Positions 31,672 through 39,082 of a stretch of 39,089 nt of DNA are shown here, one piece after another. The notes under the pieces were generated by a model. That model made no database searches, had not been told where the DNA came from, and saw only the letters and a list, made by a program, of their open reading frames with translations. Location of the stretch: NCBI GenBank assembly GCA_045540635.1, contig JAZQHO010000107.1, positions 1 to 39,089 on the forward strand, given 5' to 3'. The stretch's first letter is position 1. Each line of letters opens with the position of its first letter. This DNA comes from Limiplasma sp045540635. GTDB lineage: Bacteria; Bacillota; Clostridia; Christensenellales; Aristaeellaceae. The translations under genes and the position numbers were made by a program.

Positions 31672-31716
31672 ACGAAAATTTTGCCGGATAACACAGAAAT
31701 CCGGCAAAATTTTCGT
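31672..31716. terminator. Long palindrome, bidirectional terminator after the SpoIID-like gene
   Basis: Perfect 18-base arms (31672-31689 with 31699-31716) around a 9-base loop. A GC-rich core (GCCGGAT) is flanked by AAAATTTT on both sides, so it can terminate in either direction. It lies 25 bases past the SpoIID-like stop and directly upstream of the orphan lacI -10 box. Confidence 0.75.
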
Positions 31717-31741
31717 ATTTTTTTCGTTCTCATTACGCTGT

Positions 31742-33559
31742 TTATTCTTCGCTGAGGAAGCTTTCCATCACATACCCTTCGATGCTGTCGGTCTTTACAC
31801 GTACCCAGCCTTCTTCGGGGCAGCGCTCCAGCACAAGCAGGCGCTGGTTTTTGTAAAGCCGCATCAGGATCTCGCCGCCCAGATCCGGACTGGAGCGAAG
31901 ATTGAGGGAACTGTCATCATCAATTTCGGTAACAACCGCATACCATTGGCCGGGCAGCAGCTCCATAGTAACAGGCATAAGGGTAGGTCTCGGTGTTACG
32001 GTAGGCGCAGGGCCTGCTGTAGCAGAAAGGGCTTCTTCTGCCACATGGAACAATGGATCCCCCATCCGGAAGCGAAGCAATTCCATACCGGGATAGTAGA
32101 ATGCAAGGATCTCTCTGAAATCCTTTTCGTAAACCCCGGCCATCTGTTCTGCGCCCCGCTGGCTCATGCCTACGCCATGGCCATAGCGGCGTGCCTGTAC
32201 CTCAAAGGCTTCCTTCGTCTCCACAACGGACCATATCTCATTATCGAAATTGCTGCTGATGTTCATCCCGAAGGCTGTTTCAGCGGTTTTGAAAATAGGA
32301 ACCGTAAGCTCAAAGGGCGTTTCGATGCGTTCGAACGCGCCATATACAGGAGCCGGTGTAGGCGTCGGGGCAACGGGCGTGAGTTCCGGCATCGGGCTCG
32401 GCGTCTGTGTTGCAGTCTCGGGAGCAGGGGTCTCAAAAAGATATACTTCTTCGGTATCCGGGTCAGAGAGCTGCGGTGCGGGGGTAGGATCGGTACGTGT
32501 CCTGCCGCTGAGCTCCGCTGTGATGTGCAGCTTCCGCATCAAAAGCGAGCCTTTTTCAGATGGGTCATCAACTGCCATGGCAGATACACGGTGCACAAGG
32601 ATGCTTTCCGGTGCTGCATCGTAGCCAAGTTCGGCAAACTGCGGACCCACCAGCTGCACAAGTAATTTGCGCAGTGCATAGGGCGCATTCTCACCCTCCT
32701 TGTACTCCTTGGGAATCGTAAGGCTACGAACCGTACTGGCAGGGTTCTCAACATCGTAGGGATCCTGTACGGAGGCGTAATAACTGAAGTCCTCGTCGGT
32801 AGGCCAAACAGTGGTAACAAGCTCGGTCTGCCCGCCGTTACTGGCAGAATAGTAACACTGTGCCAGCTTACCATTATAGAAGCCGCATACACCCTTTGTT
32901 TCGGCAACGGCGCGCTCTGCGTTGGCATAGCCGGGCAAATAACCGCGGAATACCTGATCGTTTGTGGTATCCACCACATCGTACGCCTTGTCTGCGCCTG
33001 CCTTACGCAGTACATAGGTTCGGGCAGCGATGGTCTGTGCTTTCAGAGCTTCCAGTGGGAAGGTATCGCTCATTTCGTAGGGCACCACTCCCAACAGATA
33101 ATCTTCCGTATGGATACTCAGCACTGGGAACAGCTTTTCGTCCCGGATACTGAGCGTCAGATCACCCAGATAGAGGGGATCAAAGCCGGTTTTGCGAAAG
33201 CCGGTTTTTTCATCGTCTGCATTTGTTGCATAACGACGAAGCTCCACCTTGCTGCCCATACGCAAAGAAAGCCCCTCCATGTACAGATAGATCGAGCTGT
33301 TGCGGAGAATAAAAGTCAGTTTGCTTCCCTTCTCCACATACAGCTCGGCACCTTCTGAGCCAAAGGAAAGACCATACGGGGCGGTCAGGGTGATGTCCAG
33401 ACGGTCGTTGAGGCCCAGACGGCTCAGATATACCTGTACGATGGGATCCACCTTGATATCCGCAGTACGGATCCCGTCCTCGGCAAAGGACGAGCCAAGT
33501 ACCACAAGAAGCATAATAGTTAAGGCAAATGCCAGCAGCTGTTTGAACCATTTCAGCAT
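31742..33559 (-). CDS. SpoIID/LytB-domain secreted protein with SH3 tail
   Basis: A 605-residue exported protein. Residues 1-26 are a signal peptide. A beta-rich region (27-150) is followed by the first half of the SpoIID fold: LLGVVPYEMSDTFPLEALKA with the catalytic-type Glu at about residue 162, TIAARTYVL, and YYSASNGGQTE. A Pro/Thr-rich stretch (about 357-405) then interrupts the domain, and the second half resumes with YGHGVGMSQRGAEQMA (about 459-474). Residues about 538-603 are a bacterial SH3 domain (SLNLRSSPDLGG). SpoIID is a lytic transglycosylase acting on denuded glycan during engulfment; LytB relatives act as modifiers of autolysins. Which applies here is open; it does not by itself prove sporulation. 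Confidence 0.88.
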   Translation of the reverse strand: MLKWFKQLLAFALTIMLLVVLGSSFAEDGIRTADIKVDPIVQVYLSRLGLNDRLDITLTAPYGLSFGSEGAELYVEKGSKLTFILRNSSIYLYMEGLSLRMGSKVELRRYATNADDEKTGFRKTGFDPLYLGDLTLSIRDEKLFPVLSIHTEDYLLGVVPYEMSDTFPLEALKAQTIAARTYVLRKAGADKAYDVVDTTNDQVFRGYLPGYANAERAVAETKGVCGFYNGKLAQCYYSASNGGQTELVTTVWPTDEDFSYYASVQDPYDVENPASTVRSLTIPKEYKEGENAPYALRKLLVQLVGPQFAELGYDAAPESILVHRVSAMAVDDPSEKGSLLMRKLHITAELSGRTRTDPTPAPQLSDPDTEEVYLFETPAPETATQTPSPMPELTPVAPTPTPAPVYGAFERIETPFELTVPIFKTAETAFGMNISSNFDNEIWSVVETKEAFEVQARRYGHGVGMSQRGAEQMAGVYEKDFREILAFYYPGMELLRFRMGDPLFHVAEEALSATAGPAPTVTPRPTLMPVTMELLPGQWYAVVTEIDDDSSLNLRSSPDLGGEILMRLYKNQRLLVLERCPEEGWVRVKTDSIEGYVMESFLSEE

Positions 33560-33630
33560 ATCCTGTCTCCTCTCCGTTTCAATGGTATGAAGCGAAAGCA
33601 GTTGTTTATGAAAGCAATCATCGCATAGGA

Positions 33631-33659
33631 ATCATACCATGTCGAAACAGAAAGTACAA
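33631..33659 (-). promoter_or_regulatory. Promoter of the SpoIID-like gene
   Basis: Minus strand TTGTAC (33659-33654), a 17-base spacer and TATGAT (33636-33631), 72 bases before the start codon, between the feoB stop and the SpoIID-like ATG. Confidence 0.55.
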
Positions 33660-33689
33660 GCACAGATGCCTTCCAACATTGCCAGCAGT

Positions 33690-35774
33690 CTATACCGCCC
33701 CTAACAGACGCGCAAGTCCGGCAAGAGTCGCGCACAGACAGAATCCCGCAGCGGTTGGGATCCACATCGCCAAAGCCATCCACCGTAAGCTGCCGGTCTC
33801 CTTGCGTATGGTAAGAAGGGTCGTACTGCAAGGCCAATGGAATAGTGCAAACAGCGCAGTACAAGCGGCAGTGAGCCATGTCCAGCCATTTTTGGCAAGG
33901 ATCTGCGATACCACCTGTACATTGGCTGCTTCTGTCAGGCTACCCTGACGGAGATAAATCATCAACATGATAGGCAGTACGATCTCATTAGCAGGCAGCC
34001 CAAGTATAAACGCAAGCAGAATAACGCCATCCATGCCCAGCAGCCGTCCGAAGGGATCCAGCCACCCGGCAGCGTGTGCAAGCACCGGTATGCCGCAGAT
34101 CTGAACATTGCCAAGACTCCAAAGCAAGAGCCCCGCCGGTGCCGCGACCGCAACTGCCCGCATCAGTACAAAGATCGTTCTGTCCAGCATGGAGCGCACA
34201 ATCACTTGCCCCACTTTGGGCATTCGAAACGGCGGCAGCTCCAAAACGAAAGTACTGCTCATCCCCTTTAGCGCCGTAGCGGACAGGATCCGGCATATCA
34301 ACAGCGTAAGCAATACACTCAGCATCAGGAAGGCTGCCAGTATCACAGCCGCCAGCAGCGGATCAGCAGTATAGCCGGCTGCCTGAAAGACCAGCGTGAT
34401 CAACAGCAGAATAAGAGGCAGTCTACCGTTGCACGGGATCAATGCATTGGTCAGGATCGCCAGCAGTCTTTCCCGCGGGCTGCGAATGATCCTGCAGCCG
34501 GTAACGCCTACTGCATTGCATCCCAGCCCCATACACATGCACAATGCCTGTTTGCCGCAGGCTTTGCAGCCACGGAAGCAGCGATCCATATTAAAAGCGA
34601 TGCGCGGCAGATAGCCCAAATCTTCAAGCAGCGTGAACAACGGGAAAAAGATCGCCATGGGTGGCAGCATTACCGCTACGACCCATGCCAGCGAACGATA
34701 CATGCCGTGAGCCACTGCTGCTACCGCCCAAGGCGGCAGATGCAGCGCCGTAAGCCAGCCCGCCAATACCTGTTCGAACCCCATCAGCAACGACGACAAC
34801 CACGCAGATGGTGCATTGGCTCCCACAAGGGTTATGTAGAACAGCAGTACCAGAAGAAGGAGCATCAATGGTATGCCGGTGATCGGGCTGCACAGGATAC
34901 GGTCAGCCTGCCGGAGCTGCCTGGTATTGACGGCAGTTTGATTCTGCCGGATACACACACTTGCTGCTGCCTCCGCCAGAGCATGATCGGAAGAGAGTAG
35001 CATTTCACAGATCTCCTCTGTTTTGAACCCGGAAGTTTTCAGGCGGCAGGCACTTGCCTCAAGCGCTGCATACAGTCTCACGCTCTTGCTGGGATCACAG
35101 GCAGCGATCAAAGCCTTTCTTTGGTCTCTGTCGGCGCACAAAAGACGAAGAGCCAATATCTCTCGTTTGGAAGCTTCCGGTACTACTGTTGCAAGCGCTT
35201 CCTCCAATGGCTCAAGGACAGTCCGCACCTCCGCCGGCATGCGTTGCATTGTAGCGCATGTACCGCCGGCATCTTCTTGCATCACAGCAGTTTGATACGC
35301 AGCCTCCGCCAATTCGCTTAGCCCCTGCCCACTTCTGGCACAAGCACAGACCACCGGCATTCCAAGCATAGCCGACAGCTTATTCGGGTCGATCATCAAC
35401 CCATGCCGCTTTGCTTCATCCACCAGATTGATGCAAACGACCGTTTTCCTGGTCAATCGGGCAGTCTGCAAAGCAAGCACAAGGCTCCTTGCCAGACAGG
35501 TGGCATCGCAGACGACGATAGCTGCATCATAATCGCCCAAAAGAAGATAATCCGAGGCTGCAAGCTCATCCGGCGAACCACTGATGAGGGAATACGCCCC
35601 CGGCAGATCGATCAGCGTCCATTCTCCCTCCCCATGCCCGACCGTTCCTTTTGCACTTTCTACCGTTTTACCTGCCCAGTTACCGGTATGCTGTCTGAGA
35701 CCTGTAAGCCCATTGAACACGGTGCTTTTGCCAACGTTGGGATTTCCACACAAAACAGCTGTGATCCCCTTCAT
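33690..35774 (-). CDS. feoB: Ferrous iron transporter B
   Basis: A 694-residue FeoB. The N-terminal G domain has G1 LCGNPNVGKST, the switch Thr region, G3 LIDLPGAYS and G4 INLVDE, followed by the helical linker and the integral membrane part with the gate motifs (for example FPLFTLLEDLGYLPRIAFN and GCNAVGVTGCRI, whose Cys lies in the pore). It takes up Fe2+ in GTP-dependent fashion under anoxic conditions. The ATG at 35774 overlaps the feoA stop as ATGA and is preceded by AAGGAGG; upstream in-frame codons are feoA sequence in another frame. Slightly shorter than the E. coli protein. No feoC is visible. Confidence 0.96.
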   Translation of the reverse strand: MKGITAVLCGNPNVGKSTVFNGLTGLRQHTGNWAGKTVESAKGTVGHGEGEWTLIDLPGAYSLISGSPDELAASDYLLLGDYDAAIVVCDATCLARSLVLALQTARLTRKTVVCINLVDEAKRHGLMIDPNKLSAMLGMPVVCACARSGQGLSELAEAAYQTAVMQEDAGGTCATMQRMPAEVRTVLEPLEEALATVVPEASKREILALRLLCADRDQRKALIAACDPSKSVRLYAALEASACRLKTSGFKTEEICEMLLSSDHALAEAAASVCIRQNQTAVNTRQLRQADRILCSPITGIPLMLLLLVLLFYITLVGANAPSAWLSSLLMGFEQVLAGWLTALHLPPWAVAAVAHGMYRSLAWVVAVMLPPMAIFFPLFTLLEDLGYLPRIAFNMDRCFRGCKACGKQALCMCMGLGCNAVGVTGCRIIRSPRERLLAILTNALIPCNGRLPLILLLITLVFQAAGYTADPLLAAVILAAFLMLSVLLTLLICRILSATALKGMSSTFVLELPPFRMPKVGQVIVRSMLDRTIFVLMRAVAVAAPAGLLLWSLGNVQICGIPVLAHAAGWLDPFGRLLGMDGVILLAFILGLPANEIVLPIMLMIYLRQGSLTEAANVQVVSQILAKNGWTWLTAACTALFALFHWPCSTTLLTIRKETGSLRWMALAMWIPTAAGFCLCATLAGLARLLGAV

Positions 35775-36016
35775 ACTTCTTCCTCCTTCCTGCAAAGAAT
35801 CTTCTCTGCATCCCCTTTGCGTATGCCGAGCACAGCACCTTTTACAAGGTAAGCGCACGGATCACCAAAAGCAGAAGGATACAGGTACGTGACGGAGCTG
35901 CCCTCCGCCAGACCAAGATCACAAAGCCTTGAGCGCAGTGAGGGCTCGCAGTCTACGGAGACCACCACCAACTGCTGATTTGCTTGCGCAAGGCTTAGCG
36001 GAAAGACATTTTGCAT
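35771..36016 (-). CDS. feoA: Ferrous iron transport protein A
   Basis: An 81-residue SH3-like FeoA: PLSLAQANQQLVVVSVDCEPSLRSRLCDLGLAEGSSVTYL, then GDPCAYLVKGAVLGIRKGDAEKI, the family pattern of R-x-x-x-LGL and the closing LR-x-x-A-x-x-I. FeoA assists FeoB at the membrane. I used the ATG at 36016, where an AAAGGGG element lies upstream; an in-frame ATG at 36058 would add 14 residues with two cysteines and has a weak ribosome site. Coupled to feoB by a 4-base overlap. I see no clear Fur or other iron box upstream. Confidence 0.9.
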   Translation of the reverse strand: MQNVFPLSLAQANQQLVVVSVDCEPSLRSRLCDLGLAEGSSVTYLYPSAFGDPCAYLVKGAVLGIRKGDAEKILCRKEEEV

Positions 36017-36120
36017 ACCGCACCCCTTTCCGGCGCAGCGAACTTCAGCCGCGCCCATTGCAAACAGCCTATGCTGCGGCAGACCAATCGTGCAGCCACA
36101 GTCTGTTGCAAAGAATAACC

Positions 36121-36149
36121 TTGCACAAAAGCACTTGAGCGAGTATAAT
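36121..36149 (+). promoter_or_regulatory. Promoter of tRNA-Leu
   Basis: TTGCAC (36121-36126), a 17-base spacer and TATAAT (36144-36149), ending 10 bases before the tRNA. Confidence 0.75.
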
Positions 36150-36159
36150 ACATTTGTTT

Positions 36160-36245
36160 GCGGTAGTGCTGGAATTGGCATACAGACTTGACTTAAAATC
36201 AAGCGCCCTATGGGATTGCGGGTTCAAGTCCCGCCTGCCGCACCA
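36160..36245 (+). tRNA. tRNA-Leu (anticodon UAA), CCA encoded
   Basis: Acceptor arms GCGGTAG/CTGCCGC pair over 7 bases, with discriminator A and encoded CCA at the 3' end (36243-36245). The anticodon stem CTTGA/TCAAG encloses the loop CTTAAAA, giving anticodon TAA. A long variable arm (GCGCCCTATGGGATT) marks a class II leucine tRNA, and GGGTTCAAGTCCC is the T arm. It has its own promoter and terminator, so it is transcribed singly. Confidence 0.97.
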
Positions 36246-36248
36246 AGA

Positions 36249-36296
36249 AAGAACCGTACCGGCTCTCCCCGGAAGATGCAGATACGGTTCTTTTTT
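36249..36296 (+). terminator. Terminator after tRNA-Leu
   Basis: AAGAACCGTA (36249-36258) pairs with TACGGTTCTT (36283-36292), with T residues through 36296. The intervening loop can fold a small CCGG/CCGG helix. Confidence 0.88.
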
Positions 36297-36333
36297 GCTG
36301 CCATCTGTTTCGCCCAGTGGCAACAAACATCTG

Positions 36334-36362
36334 TTGCTGCCTTCTCATGCAGGTGGTATACT
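36334..36362 (+). promoter_or_regulatory. Promoter of the HTH-like/vWA operon
   Basis: TTGCTG (36334-36339), a 17-base spacer and TATACT (36357-36362), 34 bases before the ATG at 36397. Confidence 0.5.
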
Positions 36363-36396
36363 GTAATCATACATACTACACATGCAGGAGGTACCT

Positions 36397-36870
36397 ATGC
36401 CGCAGCAACATATTTTTGCAAACAAGGAAACACTGTACGCAGAACTGCGGCTGTATCTTGCGGAACACTACGAGGCAGCTGCCGCGGTTTCAGACAGCAT
36501 ATGCTTCTCCCTCTCCCGTGAGCTATGCTCTGCAGTATCGGTGCCGCCGCCCACCGCCGCTATGGAAGCCACCTCCGATGAATACATGATTGATGCGCTG
36601 GAGGCGGCGCTGAGCAATATGGACGAAGGTTTTTCCGCTATGCTTCTGCGCAAAATTGGCGAAAAGGGAATAAGCAATGCAGAGTGCTACAAAAAAGCCA
36701 ACATCGACAGGAAGCTCTTTTCCAAAATCGTGAACACAGAAGGGTACAAGCCGAAAAAGACCACTGCGTTGGCTCTGGCAGTTGCGCTGGAGCTGACGAT
36801 GGACGAGACCCGGGAGCTAAGGAGGTATTTATATGAAAAAAGGATTGACCGAGCTTGTTTTCATTCTTGA
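36397..36870 (+). CDS. HTH-like protein of the vWA pair, probably C-terminally truncated
   Basis: A 157-residue protein. The N-terminal half is helical and unassigned. The C-terminal part (MLLRKIGEKGISNAECYKKANIDRKLFSKIVN, then KPKKTTALALAVALELTMDETREL) resembles a family of small Bacillota proteins with an XRE-like helix-turn-helix bundle that is often encoded next to this type of vWA protein. In those, as I recall, the sequence continues past the DETRDL-like helix for about 45 more residues. Here it diverges after ETREL and stops, because the vWA gene's ribosome site and start overlap it by 38 bases. AGGAGG lies 5 bases upstream of the chosen ATG. Possible regulator or antitoxin-like partner; not proven. 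Confidence 0.68.
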   Translation: MPQQHIFANKETLYAELRLYLAEHYEAAAAVSDSICFSLSRELCSAVSVPPPTAAMEATSDEYMIDALEAALSNMDEGFSAMLLRKIGEKGISNAECYKKANIDRKLFSKIVNTEGYKPKKTTALALAVALELTMDETRELRRYLYEKRIDRACFHS

Positions 36871-37477
36871 CCGCAGCGGCTCCATGAGCGGATTGGAGAG
36901 TGATACCATCGGCGGCTTCAACAGTATGATCGATAAACAAAAGAGCGAAGATGGTGAAGCACTTGTTTCCACGGTACTGTTTGACTACGAAAGCATCGTG
37001 ATCCACGATCGGGTACCTATCCGTCAGGTAGAGCCGATGACCGCCCAGGAATACTGGCCCCGCGGCAACACCGCACTGCTGGACGCGATCGGGAATGCGA
37101 TCCACCATATCGGAAACGTACATAAGTACGCACGCCCGGAGGACAAACCGGAGCACACCCTGTTTGTGATCACCACCGACGGCATGGAGAACGCCAGCAG
37201 CCAGTACAGCGCCGAAAAGATCCGGCAGATGATCCAGCGCAGAAAGAAGGAGCACGGCTGGGAGTTTATCTTCCTCGGGGCGAACATCGATGCCGTTGAA
37301 ACCGCTGCCTCCTTTGGCATTACCAAGGATCGGGCTGTTACGTACCGCAGCGACAGCATCGGCACTCAGCTGAATTATCGGGTCATCAACGAAGCGGTCA
37401 CATGTATGCGCTGTGATGCAAGCATCCCCATGGGCTGGCAGCAGGAGATCGAAACGGATATGACCGACCGCCGCTGA
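36833..37477 (+). CDS. von Willebrand factor type A domain protein (TerY-like)
   Basis: A 214-residue single-domain vWA protein. The metal-ion-dependent adhesion site is intact: LDRSGSMSG near residue 13, the Thr in RGNTALLDAI (about residue 80) and the Asp in VITTDGMENAS (about 110). No signal peptide or membrane helix is seen, so it is cytoplasmic. Close relatives are common in Bacillota and linked to TerY-type tellurite or stress loci; the client is unknown. AAGGAGG precedes the ATG inside the upstream gene, which it overlaps by 38 bases, so expression is coupled. Confidence 0.92.
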   Translation: MKKGLTELVFILDRSGSMSGLESDTIGGFNSMIDKQKSEDGEALVSTVLFDYESIVIHDRVPIRQVEPMTAQEYWPRGNTALLDAIGNAIHHIGNVHKYARPEDKPEHTLFVITTDGMENASSQYSAEKIRQMIQRRKKEHGWEFIFLGANIDAVETAASFGITKDRAVTYRSDSIGTQLNYRVINEAVTCMRCDASIPMGWQQEIETDMTDRR

Positions 37478-37486
37478 AACGCAGCA

Positions 37487-37515
37487 TTGACAGCCCATTT
37501 TCTGTCTGATATACT
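37487..37515 (+). promoter_or_regulatory. Promoter of the acetyltransferase leader transcript
   Basis: Perfect TTGACA (37487-37492), a 17-base spacer and TATACT (37510-37515). The start codon of the acetyltransferase is 190 bases further on, leaving a long leader. Confidence 0.85.
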
Positions 37516-37536
37516 GATTTTGCAAACAGAAAGGAA

Positions 37537-37594
37537 GGTGAACAGCTCTATGCGTTGTATTTGCTTGAGGAAATGGGAAGATGTGCTGTTCACC
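37537..37594 (+). promoter_or_regulatory. Leader hairpin around a short ORF
   Basis: GGTGAACAGC (37537-37546) and GCTGTTCACC (37585-37594) are perfect complementary 10-mers. The first overlaps the ribosome site (AAGGAAGGTG) of the leader ORF at 37550, so translation of that ORF would compete with the stem. Confidence 0.6.
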
Positions 37595-37612
37595 GTCTGT
37601 GCAGAAAGCTGA
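37550..37612 (+). CDS. Putative 20-residue leader peptide
   Basis: ATG at 37550 opens a 20-codon frame ending at TGA (37610-37612), encoding MRCICLRKWEDVLFTVCAES with three cysteines and two arginines in the first seven residues. An AAGGAAGGTG element is 9 bases upstream. Its 3' half runs through the second arm of the leader hairpin and it ends 35 bases before the terminator-like stem at 37648, the geometry of an attenuation leader. That it is translated is inferred. Confidence 0.4.
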   Translation: MRCICLRKWEDVLFTVCAES

Positions 37613-37647
37613 AACTGCCCCCAGTGCAGCCAGTGAACCGCAAATCC

Positions 37648-37684
37648 ATGCGCTCCCCAGATCCTTGGGGGGCGCATTTTATAT
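37648..37684 (+). terminator. Terminator-like stem in the leader of the acetyltransferase
   Basis: ATGCGCTCCCC (37648-37658) pairs with GGGGGGCGCAT (37667-37677, one G-U pair) and is followed by TTTATATT. It lies between the promoter and the acetyltransferase start, so it would prevent expression unless read through or refolded. Confidence 0.72.
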
Positions 37685-37704
37685 TGGATAGAGAGGAAAA
37701 CACA

Positions 37705-38652
37705 ATGATGACGATAACGGCTTTTACCAAAGAGATGATCCCTATGGCACAGGCTTTGCTTAGCAGCAATCTGGCAGAGGAATGCCAGCATGTACCCATT
37801 TTGCCGATGGATGCCCCTCTTCCCGCTCTGGATGACCTTGCCGGAAACGGGCTGACTGTTGCAGCGGTGAAAGACGGAAAGCTGCTGGGATTTTTGGGTG
37901 CTTACGGGCCTTGGAAGCCCGTATTCCATACCAAGGATACCTCTGGTGTATTCTCTCCGCTCCACGCCCATGCTGTACAGAAGAATGACCGCATCCGGAT
38001 CTGGCAGCGGCTGTATCAGGCTGCAGCGGAGCTTTGGGTGCAAGCGGGGGCAGCCAGCCATGCCATTACCCTCTACACGCACGATGCGGAGGCTCAGCAG
38101 GCGCTGTACCTGTATGGCTTTGGTGTGCGCTGTATGGATCTGATGCGGCCTGCCAACACTCCGGTGCAGGCTCCTGCGTGGGAATGCAGGGAGCTGCCTT
38201 TGGCGGAGCAGAGCGAGCTTACGCCCCTGCGCAACAGGCTTACGAAGCATCTTGGGCAAAGCCCCTGCTTTATGGAGCACGACCCTGTATGGGTCGCTGA
38301 CTGGCTGCTCAGGCGTGCAGAGCAGCCTCCCCGCACCTTTGTTGCAGAGACGGAGGGCAGGATCGTGGCCTACATGGAGGTTTGCGATGAGGGTGAAAAC
38401 TATGTATCCTCCCACCCCGGCACCGTAAACATCTGCGGTGCATATGCCCTGCCGGAATACCGGGGCAAACAGGCTGCCCAAGCGCTGCTTGCCCATATTC
38501 TTGAGACCGTCTCCCAGGAGGGAGCGAAACAGCTGGGCGTGGATTGCGAAAGCTTTAACCCCACCGCTCTTCATTTCTGGTCCAAGTATTTTGATGCGTA
38601 TACTTACAGTGTTGTACGGCGTGTGGATGAGATGGCAATCCACAGCAGATAA
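37705..38652 (+). CDS. Tandem-GNAT N-acetyltransferase
   Basis: A 315-residue protein with two GNAT-like halves. The first (about 1-150) has a degenerate fold (VAAVKDGKLLGFLGAYGP, ITLYTHDAEAQQALYLYGFG). The second (about 165-310) has the acetyl-CoA pyrophosphate motif in NICGAYALPEYRGKQAAQALLAHIL, then LGVDCESFNPTALHFWSKYF, the usual closing strand and Asn. Only the second half looks catalytic. The acceptor is unknown; tandem GNATs include antibiotic, aminoacyl and mycothiol acetyltransferases. I chose the ATG at 37705 because GAGAGGAAAA is upstream; the frame stays open further upstream but runs through the terminator-like stem. Expression is probably controlled by its 190-base leader. Confidence 0.85.
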   Translation: MMTITAFTKEMIPMAQALLSSNLAEECQHVPILPMDAPLPALDDLAGNGLTVAAVKDGKLLGFLGAYGPWKPVFHTKDTSGVFSPLHAHAVQKNDRIRIWQRLYQAAAELWVQAGAASHAITLYTHDAEAQQALYLYGFGVRCMDLMRPANTPVQAPAWECRELPLAEQSELTPLRNRLTKHLGQSPCFMEHDPVWVADWLLRRAEQPPRTFVAETEGRIVAYMEVCDEGENYVSSHPGTVNICGAYALPEYRGKQAAQALLAHILETVSQEGAKQLGVDCESFNPTALHFWSKYFDAYTYSVVRRVDEMAIHSR

Positions 38653-38742
38653 GGGTACACCGTTCTTTCTGTGACCGATTTGTGCAGTATACAGGAAGGT
38701 TGCTGCGCGGTTGGGCAAAGAAAAGAAGAACTCCAATCAAAC

Positions 38743-38776
38743 AATGAGCATCCAGCGAATATGCCGGATGCTCATT
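38743..38776. terminator. Stem-loop between the acetyltransferase and the small membrane gene
   Basis: AATGAGCATCC (38743-38753) pairs perfectly with GGATGCTCATT (38766-38776), loop of 12, then TTTGCTT on the plus strand. It lies 91 bases past the acetyltransferase stop between two convergent genes. Nothing else is seen in 38653-38887. Confidence 0.6.
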
Positions 38777-38887
38777 TGCTTATGTGGCCCCACAACGAAA
38801 TGCCCCGGAACGGTGCATATCTTGTGCCATCACGAGAGGGTGGGAATCTGTTTTCGTTTGCTCGACCAATTGGAATTGGACGGCATG

Positions 38888-39082
38888 TTATCTCTGCTTC
38901 TTGCTTTTTTCAATTGCGATACTGGAAGTAATGGCATAAATAAGTATAATTATGATAACCACTCCCGCAATGTAAGTTATCCAGCCAGCATCAAAAAGTA
39001 TTGCAAAGCCAATAAGCAAAAATGTAATACCCATAAGAAAAAACACAATTGCAGTCTGACGATAATAGGGCTTTTTATTCAT
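38888..39082 (-). CDS. Small two-helix membrane protein
   Basis: A 64-residue protein with no assigned family. Two hydrophobic segments (about residues 10-28 and 34-53, TYIAGVVIIIILIYAI) are joined by a short loop containing Asp and Trp, with basic residues at both ends (MNKKPYYRQ and EKSKKQR), so both termini are likely cytoplasmic. A weak GGAAAC element precedes the ATG and the window ends seven bases upstream, so the promoter is not seen. The region from about 38880 is clearly more A/T-rich than the rest of the window. Confidence 0.6.
   Translation of the reverse strand: MNKKPYYRQTAIVFFLMGITFLLIGFAILFDAGWITYIAGVVIIIILIYAITSSIAIEKSKKQR

Noticed and set aside
36017..36160. Fur or other iron operator upstream of feoA
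   Set aside because: I looked for a GATAAT-type palindrome and found none convincing in this short interval.
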